Shown here: positions 38,045 through 46,942 of the stretch, piece after piece
Layout: every line of letters begins with the position of its first letter
How positions within the stretch are numbered: the stretch's first letter is position 1
Assembly: GCF_026162365.1 (NCBI RefSeq)
Contig: NZ_JAOANW010000007.1
Coordinates: 291,706 to 355,705, forward strand
Reading direction: 5' to 3'
Source of the DNA: Nitratireductor luteus
GTDB taxonomy: Bacteria > Pseudomonadota > Alphaproteobacteria > Rhizobiales > Rhizobiaceae
Length of the DNA: 64,000 nucleotides
Position numbers and translations under genes: made by a program
Notes under the pieces: generated by a model
Told to the model about the DNA's origin: nothing
Databases searched by the model: none
What the model saw: only the letters and a program-made list of their open reading frames with translations

Positions 38045-38677
38045 TTGCCGCCAGATGCCCCCACAATCGAGCTCAAAGCCACAGAACTGGCGGGAGAACG
38101 AGGCGGCGAGCCCGTATTCCAGAAGCTTTCCTTCCAGCTTCGCGACGGCGAGGCACTGACCGTGACCGGGCCGAACGGCGCCGGCAAATCCACGCTGTTG
38201 AGGGTCGTCGCCGGCCTGCTGCCCGCATATGAAGGCATCGTGTCCTTCAAGGGCGGTGGCGAAGACTTTCCCGACGCGCGGAGCGCCTGCCATTATCTCG
38301 GCCACAAGAACGCGATGAAAGCCGCGCTGAGCGTCGAGGAGAATCTCGTCTTCTGGCGCGATTTCCTGGGCCACCCGCACCTTGAGCCGTGGGAGGCGCT
38401 CGACATGGTTGGCCTCGGCGACATCGGCCATTTGCCTTTCGGGTACCTGTCCACCGGCCAGCGCCGCCGGGCGGCGATCGCCAGGCTCCTCGTCGGCTAC
38501 CGCCCCGTCTGGCTGCTCGACGAGCCCACCGCCGGTCTCGACAAGGCATCCGAGACGCAGTTCGCCGAATTGATGAAAGCGCATCTGGAGGATGGCGGGT
38601 TGATCGTGGCCGCGACACACCTGCCGCTCGGGCTCAAGGGAGCGGGGGAGCTGAAGATGGGGGAGGTGCGGGCATGA
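38045..38677 (+). CDS. ccmA: Heme exporter ATP-binding protein CcmA
   Basis: The ATPase of the CcmAB heme-handling complex of cytochrome c maturation system I, 210 residues. Walker A is GPNGAGKSTLLRVVAGL near residues 42-58, the signature is LSTGQRRRAAIARLL, and Walker B is WLLDEPTAGLD. The likely start is TTG 38045, with AGGAAAA about four bases upstream; no ATG fits before the conserved TIELKATELAGERGG. It heads ccmABCDG. A palindromic element separates it from ccmB. Confidence 0.93.
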   Translation: MPPDAPTIELKATELAGERGGEPVFQKLSFQLRDGEALTVTGPNGAGKSTLLRVVAGLLPAYEGIVSFKGGGEDFPDARSACHYLGHKNAMKAALSVEENLVFWRDFLGHPHLEPWEALDMVGLGDIGHLPFGYLSTGQRRRAAIARLLVGYRPVWLLDEPTAGLDKASETQFAELMKAHLEDGGLIVAATHLPLGLKGAGELKMGEVRA

Positions 38678-38689
38678 TTATTACCTGCG

Positions 38690-38880
38690 CCCCTCACACC
38701 CCCCTCTGTCCTGGGCTTGTCGAACGGGCCGGGCATCTCCCCCTCAAGGGGGGAGATCAGCTGCCACCCCTGCTTTCGCCAATCTCCGACGTCGCAAAAG
38801 AGGCGCCGGAGCATGCGGTCGGCGTAATCTCCCTCCTTGAGGGGGAGATGCCCGGTAGGGCAGAGGGGGGTGCGAAGGGG
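38690..38880. repeat. Palindromic MITE-like element between ccmA and ccmB
   Basis: Two long imperfect complementary arms of about 55 bases: 38690-38757 (containing GGGCATCTCCCCCTCAAGGG) and 38826-38880 (containing CCTTGAGGGGGAGATGCCC). They surround a core of about 70 bases. Each arm also holds a small hairpin of its own. It does not contain an open frame and would fold into a long stem in the ccm transcript. Confidence 0.8.
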
Positions 38881-38903
38881 CACCGACATTCCCGGACCAA
38901 GGG

Positions 38904-39581
38904 ATGCCCCGCCCCATGCTAGCCCTCTACCTTCGCGAAACACGCCTCGGCGTCCGCGCCGGAAGCGGTGCCCTGACTGGCATATTGTTCTTCCTGGCCG
39001 TCATCGCCGTCATCCCCTTCGGCGTCGGCCCCGATCTCAACCTTCTGGCGCGGATCGGCCCGGCGATCCTGTGGATCGGCGCGCTGCTGGCCGGCCTGCT
39101 CGGCCTCGAGCGCCTGTTCCAGGCCGATCGCGAAGACGGCTCGCTCGACCTCCTCATCGCCGCTGACCGCCGCCACATGCTGGCCGCCACCGTCTTCGTC
39201 AAATGCCTGGCCCACTGGACGGCCAACATATTGCCGCTGGTTGCCGTCTCCCCGCTGCTCGGCCTTTTCATGAACGTCCCGCCGTTCGGGATAGGTGCTG
39301 CCACGCTGACCCTTCTTGTGGGCACGCCGGCCATTCCCTTCATCGGCGCCGTCGGCGCGGCGCTCGCCGTCGCCCTGCCGCGCGGTGGCCTTCTCGTCTC
39401 GGTGCTGGTCCTGCCGCTGACGATACCGGTGCTGATTTTCGGCGTGTCGGCCGTGCGCGGAGCCGTTGCCGATCCCGATCCTTTTCTGCCGGCCTTCCTC
39501 ATTCTCGCCGCGCTTACGCTCTTCTTTGGCGTCATAGGCCCCCTCGCCGCCGCCATGGCCCTGCGCTGGAGCGGCGATTGA
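38904..39581 (+). CDS. ccmB: Heme exporter permease CcmB
   Basis: Inner-membrane partner of CcmA, 225 residues (221 if the second ATG at 38916 is used). Six hydrophobic segments are visible. Family traits include LYLRETRLGVRAGSGALTGI at the start, RLFQADREDGSLDLL near residue 70, and GTPAIPFIGAVGAALAVALP. Its stop overlaps an ATG at 39581, but the likely ccmC start is further down. The complex frees holo-CcmE from CcmC by ATP hydrolysis. Confidence 0.94.
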   Translation: MPRPMLALYLRETRLGVRAGSGALTGILFFLAVIAVIPFGVGPDLNLLARIGPAILWIGALLAGLLGLERLFQADREDGSLDLLIAADRRHMLAATVFVKCLAHWTANILPLVAVSPLLGLFMNVPPFGIGAATLTLLVGTPAIPFIGAVGAALAVALPRGGLLVSVLVLPLTIPVLIFGVSAVRGAVADPDPFLPAFLILAALTLFFGVIGPLAAAMALRWSGD

Positions 39582-39652
39582 TGAAGCGGCGCCGGACTTC
39601 TGCGGCAACTGGACGAATTGCGAATAGGGCGAAGCAGCGCTATCTACCGATC

Positions 39653-40429
39653 ATGAACCAGCCCCCGAAACAAACCCGCCTGATGGCGCTGGCCAATCCC
39701 ACCCGGTTTCTGTCGCTGGCCGACCGTCTGGTGCCGTGGCTGGGCGCCCTTTCGCTGGCTGTGCTGGTCGTCGGGCTCTATCTCGCTTTCACGGCACCCG
39801 AGGACTACCAGCAGGGCATCACCGTTCGCATCATGTATATCCATGTCCCGTTCGCCTGGATCGCCATGTTCTGCTACTCGCTGATGGCGGCCTCGGCGCT
39901 CGGCACCCTGGTGTGGAAGCACCCGCTGGCCGACGTTTCGCTGAAGGCGGCCGCACCCATCGGCGCCGTCTTCACCGCGCTGGCGCTGTTCACCGGCTCG
40001 GTCTGGGGCAAGCCCATGTGGGGTACCTGGTGGGTGTGGGATGCGCGGCTGACGTCGGTCTTCGTGCTTTTCCTGATGTATCTCGGTATCGTCGCCTTGA
40101 CCCGCGCCATGGACGATCCGGCCCGTTCCGCCCGCGCGGCGGCGATCCTCACACTGGTCGGCTTCATCAATATTCCGATCATCAAGTTTTCGGTCGACTG
40201 GTGGAATACGCTGCACCAGCCGGCTTCCGTTTTTCGTCTCGACGGGCCGACGATCCATGCCAGCCTCCTATGGCCGCTCCTCGTCTGCGCCCTCGGCTTC
40301 ACCCTTCTTTTCCTGACGCTGCACCTCATGGCCATGCGCGCCGAGGTCTGGCGCCGCCGCGTCGCGGCGATGCGCCGGCTTTCCGCCCGCGCGGCCGATC
40401 TGCGGCCGGCCGGAGTGCGCGCCGGATGA
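39653..40429 (+). CDS. ccmC: Heme exporter protein CcmC
   Basis: Membrane heme-handling protein that loads heme onto CcmE, 258 residues with six hydrophobic segments. The tryptophan-rich WWD motif is KPMWGTWWVWDARLTSVFV near residues 119-137, and conserved histidines occur in YIHVPFAWIA and in NTLHQPASV. The start MNQPPKQTRLMALANPTRFL at 39653 fits family length; ATG 39581, overlapping the ccmB stop, would add 24 residues. It overlaps ccmD by four bases. Confidence 0.95.
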   Translation: MNQPPKQTRLMALANPTRFLSLADRLVPWLGALSLAVLVVGLYLAFTAPEDYQQGITVRIMYIHVPFAWIAMFCYSLMAASALGTLVWKHPLADVSLKAAAPIGAVFTALALFTGSVWGKPMWGTWWVWDARLTSVFVLFLMYLGIVALTRAMDDPARSARAAAILTLVGFINIPIIKFSVDWWNTLHQPASVFRLDGPTIHASLLWPLLVCALGFTLLFLTLHLMAMRAEVWRRRVAAMRRLSARAADLRPAGVRAG

Positions 40430-40593
40430 ACCATATCGCCTATGTCACCGCCGCATATCTCGGCTCCGCGCTCGCCATCGCCGGGCTGGCGCTGTGGATC
40501 CTGCTCGACCAGCGCGCCCGCAAGCGCGAGCTGAAGGAACTGGAGGCGCGTGGCGTACGCCGCCGCGCACAACGCACGGACACCACGTCATGA
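40426..40593 (+). CDS. ccmD: Heme exporter protein CcmD
   Basis: A 55-residue single-pass membrane protein. One hydrophobic segment (AYVTAAYLGSALAIAGLALW) is followed by the family's RARKRELKELEARGVRRR basic tail. It stabilises the CcmABC complex. Both ends overlap neighbours by four bases (ATGA), the usual coupled layout of ccmCDG. Confidence 0.9.
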   Translation: MNHIAYVTAAYLGSALAIAGLALWILLDQRARKRELKELEARGVRRRAQRTDTTS

Positions 40594-41240
40594 GCGAAGC
40601 GCCGGGCAGGCATAGCCCTTCCTCCTTACACCGGAGCAGGCACGGCAAAGCCGTGCCGGGCAAGGAGCAGGCCGAGGCCGCCCATCCGCTGCGCAAGATT
40701 CTGGTGATCCTGCCACTGGCCGCCTTCCTGGCGCTGTCGGCCGTTTTCCTGATGCAGCTTCTTTCCGGCCGGGACACCGCCACGGTGCCGTCCGCGCTGA
40801 TCGGCGAGCAAGCACCGCAGACGAGCCTGCCGCCCCTTGAGGACCTGGGATTGCCCGGCTTGGAGCCGGCCGACTTCCGGGGCAATGTGTCCCTGGTCAA
40901 TGTCTGGGGCTCCTGGTGCGGCCCCTGCCGGCAGGAACACCCGCTGCTCATGGAGCTTGCCAGGGACGATAGGGTTCGGCTCGTCGGCCTGAACTACAAG
41001 GACCAGCCCGAAAACGCCCGCCGCTTCCTGGGCGAGCTCGGCAACCCCTATGACGCGATAGGCGTCGATCGCAACGGCCGCGCCGCCATCGAATGGGGCG
41101 TCTACGGCGTGCCCGAAACCTTCCTCGTCGGCCCCGACGGCACCATCCGCTACAAGCACGTGGGCCCCTTCACGCCGCAGAGCATCCAACGCGAGCTGAT
41201 ACCGGAGATCGAGAAGGCGCTCAAAGTTCCGCCGGCCTAG
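40590..41240 (+). CDS. ccmG: Thiol:disulfide interchange protein CcmG (DsbE)
   Basis: Membrane-anchored periplasmic thioredoxin that reduces the CXXCH thiols of apocytochrome c. It has 216 residues: a basic N-terminal stretch, an anchor (ILVILPLAAFLALSAVFLMQ), then VNVWGSWCGPCRQEHPLLME with the redox Cys pair and GVYGVPETFLVGPDGTIRYKHVG, the cis-Pro region of CcmG. It is the last gene of the unit. CcmE, CcmF and CcmH are not in the window. Confidence 0.95.
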   Translation: MSEAPGRHSPSSLHRSRHGKAVPGKEQAEAAHPLRKILVILPLAAFLALSAVFLMQLLSGRDTATVPSALIGEQAPQTSLPPLEDLGLPGLEPADFRGNVSLVNVWGSWCGPCRQEHPLLMELARDDRVRLVGLNYKDQPENARRFLGELGNPYDAIGVDRNGRAAIEWGVYGVPETFLVGPDGTIRYKHVGPFTPQSIQRELIPEIEKALKVPPA

Positions 41241-41282
41241 AGCGCCGTGCGTCCATTTGGACGCACGAAGGACGCGCTGACA
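41240..41282. repeat. Dispersed repeat, family D (copy 1)
   Basis: AGAGCGCC, then a perfect hairpin GTGCGTCC-ATTT-GGACGCAC, then GAAGGACGCGCT. A related, less regular copy is at 51757-51796. It begins at the ccmG stop and may end the ccm transcript. Confidence 0.65.
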
Positions 41283-41295
41283 CTTTTGAACCTAC

Positions 41296-41340
41296 GCATC
41301 GTGCTTTCCGAAAACCGATTCCGATTTTCGGGCGGATGCT
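41296..41340. repeat. Dispersed palindromic repeat, family A (copy 3)
   Basis: GCATCGTGCTTTCCGAAAAC and CGATTTTCGGGCGGATGC lie directly after a family D copy. The reverse complement matches the copy at 33687-33728. Confidence 0.65.
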
Positions 41341-41457
41341 GTAGCGCAGTTCCAGGAAAAGTGGAAACCGGCTTTCCGTCCGGAAAATTGCGCAGAACCA
41401 GGCAGATTGTCCCCCGTCCCCTCGCCGGGTATGCTGCGCTGCACCACGGGGGAACGG

Positions 41458-42492
41458 ATGGGTATTCGCCAACACTTCCTGCGGCAGGCCGAGGCCTGCG
41501 ATAATCTCGGGTCGCCTTTCACGGCGCGCCTGTGCAGGCTTCTGCCCTCCTTGCTGGATCAGACGGCGGAGGTGGGCGGCATCGTGACCGGGTGGGGCGG
41601 CGATGCCGGCGCGGACGCCCTGGCGCTGCGCCTCTGCGGCGGGCTGCACGCGCTTGTCCTTTCAAGCCGCGCTCCCAGGTTAACCGCGGCCTACCCGCCC
41701 AACACCGCCAGCGACAAAGAGCTGGCACGCGCCGTCGTCGCCGCCACCCTCGAACAAGCTGACTTCCTGGTCGAGTTCCTCAAGAGGCCGCCGCAGACCA
41801 ATGAGATCGGCCGCTCGGCCATGCTGTTGCCGGGCCTGCTGGCTATCGGGCGGGAAACGGCCATGCCGATCCAGCTGTGCGAGATCGGGGCGAGCGCCGG
41901 CCTCAACCTGATGCTCGACCGCTTTCACTACCGCTATGGCGAGGCATGCTGGGGCGACGAAGCCGCGCCGGTGAGGCTTGCGCCCGAGATACGCGGAAAA
42001 GGCCCCCCGCTCGGAGGCTTTCTCGACATCTCGGATCGTCAAGGTTGCGACACTTCCCCGATCGACATCGCCGACGCGGAGGAGCGCCTGCGGCTCAAGT
42101 CCTATATCTGGGCCGATCAGACGGAGCGGCTGGAACGGCTCGAAGCGGCATTGGCGTTGGCCGCCAAGGACCCGCCGCCAGTGGAAACCGCGGACGCCGC
42201 GGATTTCGTTGAGAAGGTGCTTGCCCGGCGCAACCCTTCATCGGCCTTCGTGCTTTTTCATTCGATCATGTGGCAATACGTGCCTGAAGCCACGCAGAGG
42301 CGCATCGAGAACCGCCTCGATACCGCGGGAAACCTGCCGGGCGCGGCACCCATCGCCTGGTTGCGTATGGAGCCTGTTGCCAGCGGCGCGCCCTATGCCA
42401 CGCTGCGCTTGAACCTTTGGCCGGGCGGCGCAACGCGCGACCTTGCCCACTGCAACTATCATGGCCGCTGGATCGAATGGATCGAGCGTTGA
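41458..42492 (+). CDS. DUF2332 domain-containing protein
   Basis: A 344-residue cytoplasmic protein of the DUF2332 family. Visible marks are an N-terminal all-helical part, LCEIGASAGLNLMLDRFHYRYG near residues 140-161 which looks like a SAM-type Gly-rich loop, SYIWADQTERLERLEAALAL, and FHSIMWQYVPEATQRRIEN. The family may be a methyltransferase-like fold, but the substrate is unknown. The start at 41458 is preceded by GGGGGA; ATG 41407 lacks such a site. Its neighbours give no functional hint. Confidence 0.85.
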   Translation: MGIRQHFLRQAEACDNLGSPFTARLCRLLPSLLDQTAEVGGIVTGWGGDAGADALALRLCGGLHALVLSSRAPRLTAAYPPNTASDKELARAVVAATLEQADFLVEFLKRPPQTNEIGRSAMLLPGLLAIGRETAMPIQLCEIGASAGLNLMLDRFHYRYGEACWGDEAAPVRLAPEIRGKGPPLGGFLDISDRQGCDTSPIDIADAEERLRLKSYIWADQTERLERLEAALALAAKDPPPVETADAADFVEKVLARRNPSSAFVLFHSIMWQYVPEATQRRIENRLDTAGNLPGAAPIAWLRMEPVASGAPYATLRLNLWPGGATRDLAHCNYHGRWIEWIER

Positions 42493-42528
42493 GTCGGGCG
42501 CTATGGAACGGTTACCGTCGCTCCCCGT

Positions 42529-43140
42529 TCACCGCGCCGAGAAAGCCAGCCTGAGCCCGAGTGCAGCAAAGGCGGCGGCGAAGCTGCGGCGCAGCCATTT
42601 CATGGCGGCCGGGCTGCTGAGCACCCTGCTCCGCACGAGAGCCGCCATCTGGCCGTAGACGATGAAGATGACGAAGGTCATCGCCATGAAGACGAAGCCG
42701 AGCCAGCCCATGGCGACGGCCGGAACGACCGTGTCTACCGGCACGAACTGCGGCAGGAAGGCCAGGAAGAAGATCGACAGCTTGGGATTGAGGATATTGA
42801 TCAGGAAGCCGCGGCGGATGATCTTCCAGTGCGGCACCTGCGCCCGGTCCGGCGCAGCGTCGAGAAGTCCCTTCTCCCTGAGTGCGCCCCAGGCCATCCA
42901 TAGGAGATACAGCACGCCGGCGAACTTGACCGCCTGGAAGAGCACGGCGCTGGCATGCAGCAGCGCCGCAAGGCCGAGGATCGCCGCCGCTATGTGCGGC
43001 AGGATGCCGAGCGTGCAGCCGAAGGCCGCCGAAACCGAAGCCGCGCCGCCGCGCCCCAGTGCAATGGCAAGCGTATAGATCACGCCTGTCCCGGGAATGA
43101 GCACGACCACCAGGGCCGTAAGCAGGAATGCCGGGTCCAA
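42529..43140 (-). CDS. LysE/RhtB-family amino acid exporter
   Basis: A 203-residue inner-membrane exporter with five or six hydrophobic segments. The LysE signature is LIPGTGVIYTLAIALGRGGAASVSAAFGCTLGI near residues 11-43, and FLINILNPKLSIFFLAFLPQF follows. The start appears to be TTG 43140, with GGAGG seven bases upstream, because no ATG or GTG fits. That ribosome-binding site lies inside a 9-bp hairpin. The exported amino acid is unknown. Confidence 0.88.
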   Translation of the reverse strand: MDPAFLLTALVVVLIPGTGVIYTLAIALGRGGAASVSAAFGCTLGILPHIAAAILGLAALLHASAVLFQAVKFAGVLYLLWMAWGALREKGLLDAAPDRAQVPHWKIIRRGFLINILNPKLSIFFLAFLPQFVPVDTVVPAVAMGWLGFVFMAMTFVIFIVYGQMAALVRSRVLSSPAAMKWLRRSFAAAFAALGLRLAFSAR

Positions 43141-43143
43141 CGG

Positions 43144-43171
43144 GCCGCCTCCGTTTTTCAAGGGAGGCGGC
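43144..43171 (-). promoter_or_regulatory. Hairpin that covers the lysE-family ribosome-binding site
   Basis: On the minus strand GCCGCCTCC (43171-43163) pairs perfectly with GGAGGCGGC (43152-43144) around a 10-base loop. GGAGG is the ribosome-binding site of the TTG start at 43140. Closed, it should block translation of the exporter; opening by temperature, translation of a leader or a ligand would allow it. Confidence 0.55.
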
Positions 43172-43232
43172 AGTGTGCCCGATGGCTGCGTACTGTCAAG
43201 TATCGCCGGCCCAGGCGGCGCAGCAGCTCCGC

Positions 43233-45056
43233 TTACGCCGCTCCCGCGCGGCTCTTCTCGAAGCGCTTGCGCTCGTTCGGGTCGAGGTAGAGCTTGCGCA
43301 GGCGGATGGACTTGGGCGTCACCTCCACCAGCTCGTCGTCCTGGATCCACGAAAGCGCCCGCTCCAGCGTCATGCGGATCGGCGGGGTGAGCTTGACGGC
43401 ATCGTCCTTGCCCGAAGCCCGGACGTTGGTCAGCTTCTTGCCCTTGAGTATGTTCACTTCCAGATCGTTGTCGCGGGAGTGGATGCCGATGATCATGCCC
43501 TGATAGACCTTGGTGCCGGCGTCAATGACCATCGGTCCGCGGTCTTCCAGATTGAACAGCGCATAGGCGACGGCCTCGCCGCTGTCGTTCGAGATCAGCA
43601 CGCCGTTCACCCGGCCCGGCAGTTCGCCCTTGTAGGGCTGGTACTCGTGGAACAGGCGGTTCATCACCGCCGTGCCGCGCGTATCCGTCAGAAGCTCCGA
43701 CTGGTAGCCGATCAGGCCGCGCGTCGGCGCATGGAAGACCAGCCTCTGGCGGTTGCCGCCCGAAGGCTTCAGCTCCACCATCTCGGCCTTGCGCTCCGAC
43801 ATCTTCTGCACGACGACACCGGCATGCTCTTCGTCGACGTCGATGACGACTTCCTCGATGGGCTCTAGAAGCGCCCCGCTCTCGTCCTTGTGCATGACGA
43901 CGCGCGGGCGCGACACGGCGAGCTCGAAGCCTTCGCGCCGCATCGTCTCGATGAGAACCGCGAGCTGCAATTCGCCGCGGCCCGAGACGTAGAAGGAATC
44001 CTTGTCGTCGGCTTCCTCGATCTTCAGCGCGACATTGCCCTCGGCCTCCTTCAGGAGGCGGTCGCGGATGACGCGACTCGTCACCTTGTCGCCCTCGGTG
44101 CCGGCCAGCGGCGAATCGTTGACGATGAAGGACATGGTCACCGTCGGCGGATCGATCGGCTGCGCATGCAGCGGCTCGCTCACGGACGGGTCGCAGAACG
44201 TGTCGGCGACAGTGCCCTTCGACAGGCCGGCAATGGCGACGATGTCGCCCGCCTGCGCCTCGTCGATCGGCTGACGCTCCAGCCCGCGAAAGGCCAGGAT
44301 CTTGGAGACACGCCCGGTTTCCAGCAGCGTGCCGTCGTGATGCAGCACCTTGACCGCCTGGTTCGGCTTCACGGAGCCGGATTCGACGCGGCCCGTGATG
44401 ATGCGTCCGAGAAACGGATTGGCCTCGAGGATCGTGCCGATCATGCGGAACGGACCGGGATGCACCGTCGGCGCCGGAACATGCTTGAGCACGAGGTCGA
44501 ACAGCGGCGCCAGCCCTTGGTCCTTCGGGCCCTCCGGGTTTTCCGAAACCCAGCCGTCCCGGCCCGAACCGTAGAGGATCGGGAAATCGAGCTGCTCGTC
44601 GGTGGCGTCGAGCGCGGCGAAAAGGTCGAACACCTCGTTGACCACCTCGACATGGCGCGCATCGGGGCGGTCGATCTTGTTGATCACGACGATGGGCTTC
44701 AGCCCGACCTTCAGCGCCTTGCCGACGACGAATTTCGTCTGCGGCATGGGGCCTTCGGCGGCGTCCACCAGCACGATGGCGCTATCCACCATCGACAGGA
44801 TGCGCTCCACCTCGCCACCGAAGTCGGCGTGGCCGGGCGTATCGACGATGTTGATGCGGGTATCCTTCCAGTCGACTGAGGTCGCCTTGGCCAGGATGGT
44901 GATGCCCCGTTCCTTCTCCAGATCGGTCGAATCCATCGCGCGTTCGGCAACGCGCTGGTTCGCGCGGAACGAGCCGGACTGTTTCATCAGCTCGTCGACG
45001 AGCGTGGTCTTCCCATGGTCAACGTGGGCGATGATCGCAATATTGCGCAGGTTCAT
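43233..45056 (-). CDS. typA: Ribosome-binding GTPase TypA/BipA
   Basis: A translational GTPase of 607 residues that binds ribosomes and matters in stress and low temperature. G motifs are [31 protein letters not shown] and [10 protein letters not shown]. The domain order is EF-G-like, with the C-terminal BipA-specific part ending [20 protein letters not shown] and [20 protein letters not shown]. It is a single gene between the LysE exporter and phoD. Confidence 0.97.
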   Translation of the reverse strand: MNLRNIAIIAHVDHGKTTLVDELMKQSGSFRANQRVAERAMDSTDLEKERGITILAKATSVDWKDTRINIVDTPGHADFGGEVERILSMVDSAIVLVDAAEGPMPQTKFVVGKALKVGLKPIVVINKIDRPDARHVEVVNEVFDLFAALDATDEQLDFPILYGSGRDGWVSENPEGPKDQGLAPLFDLVLKHVPAPTVHPGPFRMIGTILEANPFLGRIITGRVESGSVKPNQAVKVLHHDGTLLETGRVSKILAFRGLERQPIDEAQAGDIVAIAGLSKGTVADTFCDPSVSEPLHAQPIDPPTVTMSFIVNDSPLAGTEGDKVTSRVIRDRLLKEAEGNVALKIEEADDKDSFYVSGRGELQLAVLIETMRREGFELAVSRPRVVMHKDESGALLEPIEEVVIDVDEEHAGVVVQKMSERKAEMVELKPSGGNRQRLVFHAPTRGLIGYQSELLTDTRGTAVMNRLFHEYQPYKGELPGRVNGVLISNDSGEAVAYALFNLEDRGPMVIDAGTKVYQGMIIGIHSRDNDLEVNILKGKKLTNVRASGKDDAVKLTPPIRMTLERALSWIQDDELVEVTPKSIRLRKLYLDPNERKRFEKSRAGAA

Positions 45057-45093
45057 GAGTTCTCTTTGGGATCAGGAAGGCCGCCAAACATAA

Positions 45094-45120
45094 ACGCGGC
45101 CAAGTTTCGTTGGCCGCGCT
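45094..45120 (-). terminator. Hairpin between phoD and typA, probable phoD terminator
   Basis: A stem of GCGGCCAA with TTGGCCGC around a GTTTCG loop; on the minus strand TTTATGTTTGG follows. A second perfect 10-bp hairpin (45174-45200, CTGCGGCGAG/CTCGCCGCAG) lies closer to the phoD stop without a T-run. Confidence 0.6.
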
Positions 45121-45219
45121 CATACAGCTTTTTTCGCAGATGCGAAAGGGCTTAGCGATTGTTTGGGAATTCACTGCGGCGAGGCAGACGCTCGCCGCAG
45201 CGGATTGTCGAACGATCGC

Positions 45220-46785
45220 TTACGCCGAACGCACCGGATCGAGCGTCACTTTATAAAGCTCATTGTCGTCGCGGTCCATCAGCCGCACCGTCATCTGCTC
45301 GCTGTTCGCGTCGATGTCGGCCAGCCCGAAGAACTGGAAGCCGGCCGATGGCGGCAGGTTGGCGCCCTGCTCCTCGCTCGGCGCCTTCACATATTTCAGC
45401 TCGGGGCCGAAAGTGCCGTCCAGATCGTTGGGGCCGAAGGTGCCGGCGTGCAGCGGGCCCGAGACGAACTCCCAGAAAGGCTTGAAGTCCTGGAAGGCGG
45501 CCTTGTCGGGATTGTAGTAATGGGCCGCCGTATAGTGAACGTCGGCCGTGAACCAGACCGTGTTGTCGATGCCCGCATTCTTGATGTAGCGAAGAAGGTC
45601 GGCGATTTCCATCTCGCGCCCGCCGGGCTGGCCGGAACCGCGGTCGGCGATGCCCTCGATCCTGTCGCCGTCCGGCACCACGAGGCCGATGGGCATGTCC
45701 GAAGCGATGACCTTCCAGGTGGCCCGGGAATTGGCCAGTTCCCGCTTCAGCCACTTCACCTGCTCCTCGCCCATGATGCGGGCTTCCTCGCTCATTTCCT
45801 GCTGCGGCGTATCGGTGTTCGCCCCGCGATAGGAGCGCAAATCCAGAAAGAAGACGTCGAGCAGCGGCCCGTAGGAGATCTTGCGGTAGACGCGGCCGGG
45901 CTCAGCCGGCGTAAAGCGGATCGGCGTCATCTCGTGGAAAGCACGCGCCGCGCGGGACGTCAGCAGCGGCACGGACTTCTCCGTGTAACGATCGTCCGCG
46001 GAGAGATCCTTCGAAGCCGACCAGTTGTTGACCACCTCGTGGTCGTCCCACTGGAAGAAGGTCGGACAGATGGCGTTCAGCGCGCGCACATGCTCGTCCA
46101 TCATGTTGTATTTCCACTGGCCGCGGAATTCGTCCAGCGTCTCGGCAACCTTGCGCTTCTCGTCGATGAGAACGACGTTCTTCCACACGCTGTCGTCCTT
46201 CAGCGTGACCTCGTCTTCCATGGCGCCATCGGCATAGATCGTGTCGCCCGAATGCAGGAAGAAATCCGGCTGATGACCGGCCATGGTGGCATAGGTCTTC
46301 ATCCCCGTCTCGTCGATGCCCCAGCCCTGGCCGGCCGTGTCGCCCGACCAGGCGAAGCGGATATTGCGCCGGCCAGCCGGCGCCGTCCTGAATCGGCCGA
46401 CGATAGGCTCCGAGCCCGCCTTGATGTCGCTGAGGTCGTATGCCGTCATGCGATAGAAGATATCCTGGTCCGGCGTCAGCTCGGTCAGGAGCCGCTTGAC
46501 GGCGAAATCGCTCTCCGGCAGCGCGTCGAGCGGCGGCAGCCTGCGCGCGTCCGCGAAGCTCTCGGTCGTCGCCACCTCGAACTGCACCCGCGCCGGCTTG
46601 TCCGTCCGCGTCCAGATCATGCCGGAACTGGTGTCCACGTCCCCCGACTGGACCCCGTGGGTGAACTGCGGACGCGACGACGCCCGCGAAATCGCAGGCA
46701 TGGCAAGGCCGGCGGCGGCTGTGAGAACGGCTGCGCTGCCGCTCGCCAGGAACTGGCGGCGGGTACGCACTGCAAAAGGCTTCAT
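45220..46785 (-). CDS. PhoD-family alkaline phosphatase, Tat-exported
   Basis: A periplasmic phosphodiesterase/phosphatase of 521 residues. The signal RTRRQFLASGSAAVLTAAAG has the twin-arginine pattern, so export is folded and by Tat, as for other PhoD enzymes. Metal-site blocks are WSGDTAGQG, FFLHSGDTIYADG, FQWDDHEVVNNW and WFTADVHYTAAHYYNP. The start at 46785 follows GAGGGAG at six bases. It likely frees phosphate from esters such as phosphodiesters or teichoic acid in the periplasm; a PHO box was not looked for in detail. Confidence 0.93.
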   Translation of the reverse strand: MKPFAVRTRRQFLASGSAAVLTAAAGLAMPAISRASSRPQFTHGVQSGDVDTSSGMIWTRTDKPARVQFEVATTESFADARRLPPLDALPESDFAVKRLLTELTPDQDIFYRMTAYDLSDIKAGSEPIVGRFRTAPAGRRNIRFAWSGDTAGQGWGIDETGMKTYATMAGHQPDFFLHSGDTIYADGAMEDEVTLKDDSVWKNVVLIDEKRKVAETLDEFRGQWKYNMMDEHVRALNAICPTFFQWDDHEVVNNWSASKDLSADDRYTEKSVPLLTSRAARAFHEMTPIRFTPAEPGRVYRKISYGPLLDVFFLDLRSYRGANTDTPQQEMSEEARIMGEEQVKWLKRELANSRATWKVIASDMPIGLVVPDGDRIEGIADRGSGQPGGREMEIADLLRYIKNAGIDNTVWFTADVHYTAAHYYNPDKAAFQDFKPFWEFVSGPLHAGTFGPNDLDGTFGPELKYVKAPSEEQGANLPPSAGFQFFGLADIDANSEQMTVRLMDRDDNELYKVTLDPVRSA

Positions 46786-46882
46786 TGACAGTCTCCCTCG
46801 TGACTCTGGTTGCGAGGGGCGCAATGTCGTTTGCTACTGTGGCAGGCGCTTATCGGTTGCGTGACAGGCTTTTGAAACTTGC

Positions 46883-46942
46883 GTGACGGAAGGCGAATGC
46901 CGTGCCGGAGGCGGCGCCGGCACGGCATTCGCCTTCCGTCAC
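46883..46942. repeat. Perfect 26-bp inverted repeat with 8-base loop
   Basis: The left arm (46883-46908) begins GTGACGGAAGGCGAATGCC and ends GTGCCGG; the right arm (46917-46942) is its exact complement. The loop is AGGCGGCG. It overlaps the stop codon of the DUF1801 gene at 46939-46941 and lies about 100 bases upstream of phoD. Nearly all of it is outside coding DNA. No T-run follows on either strand. Confidence 0.85.
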
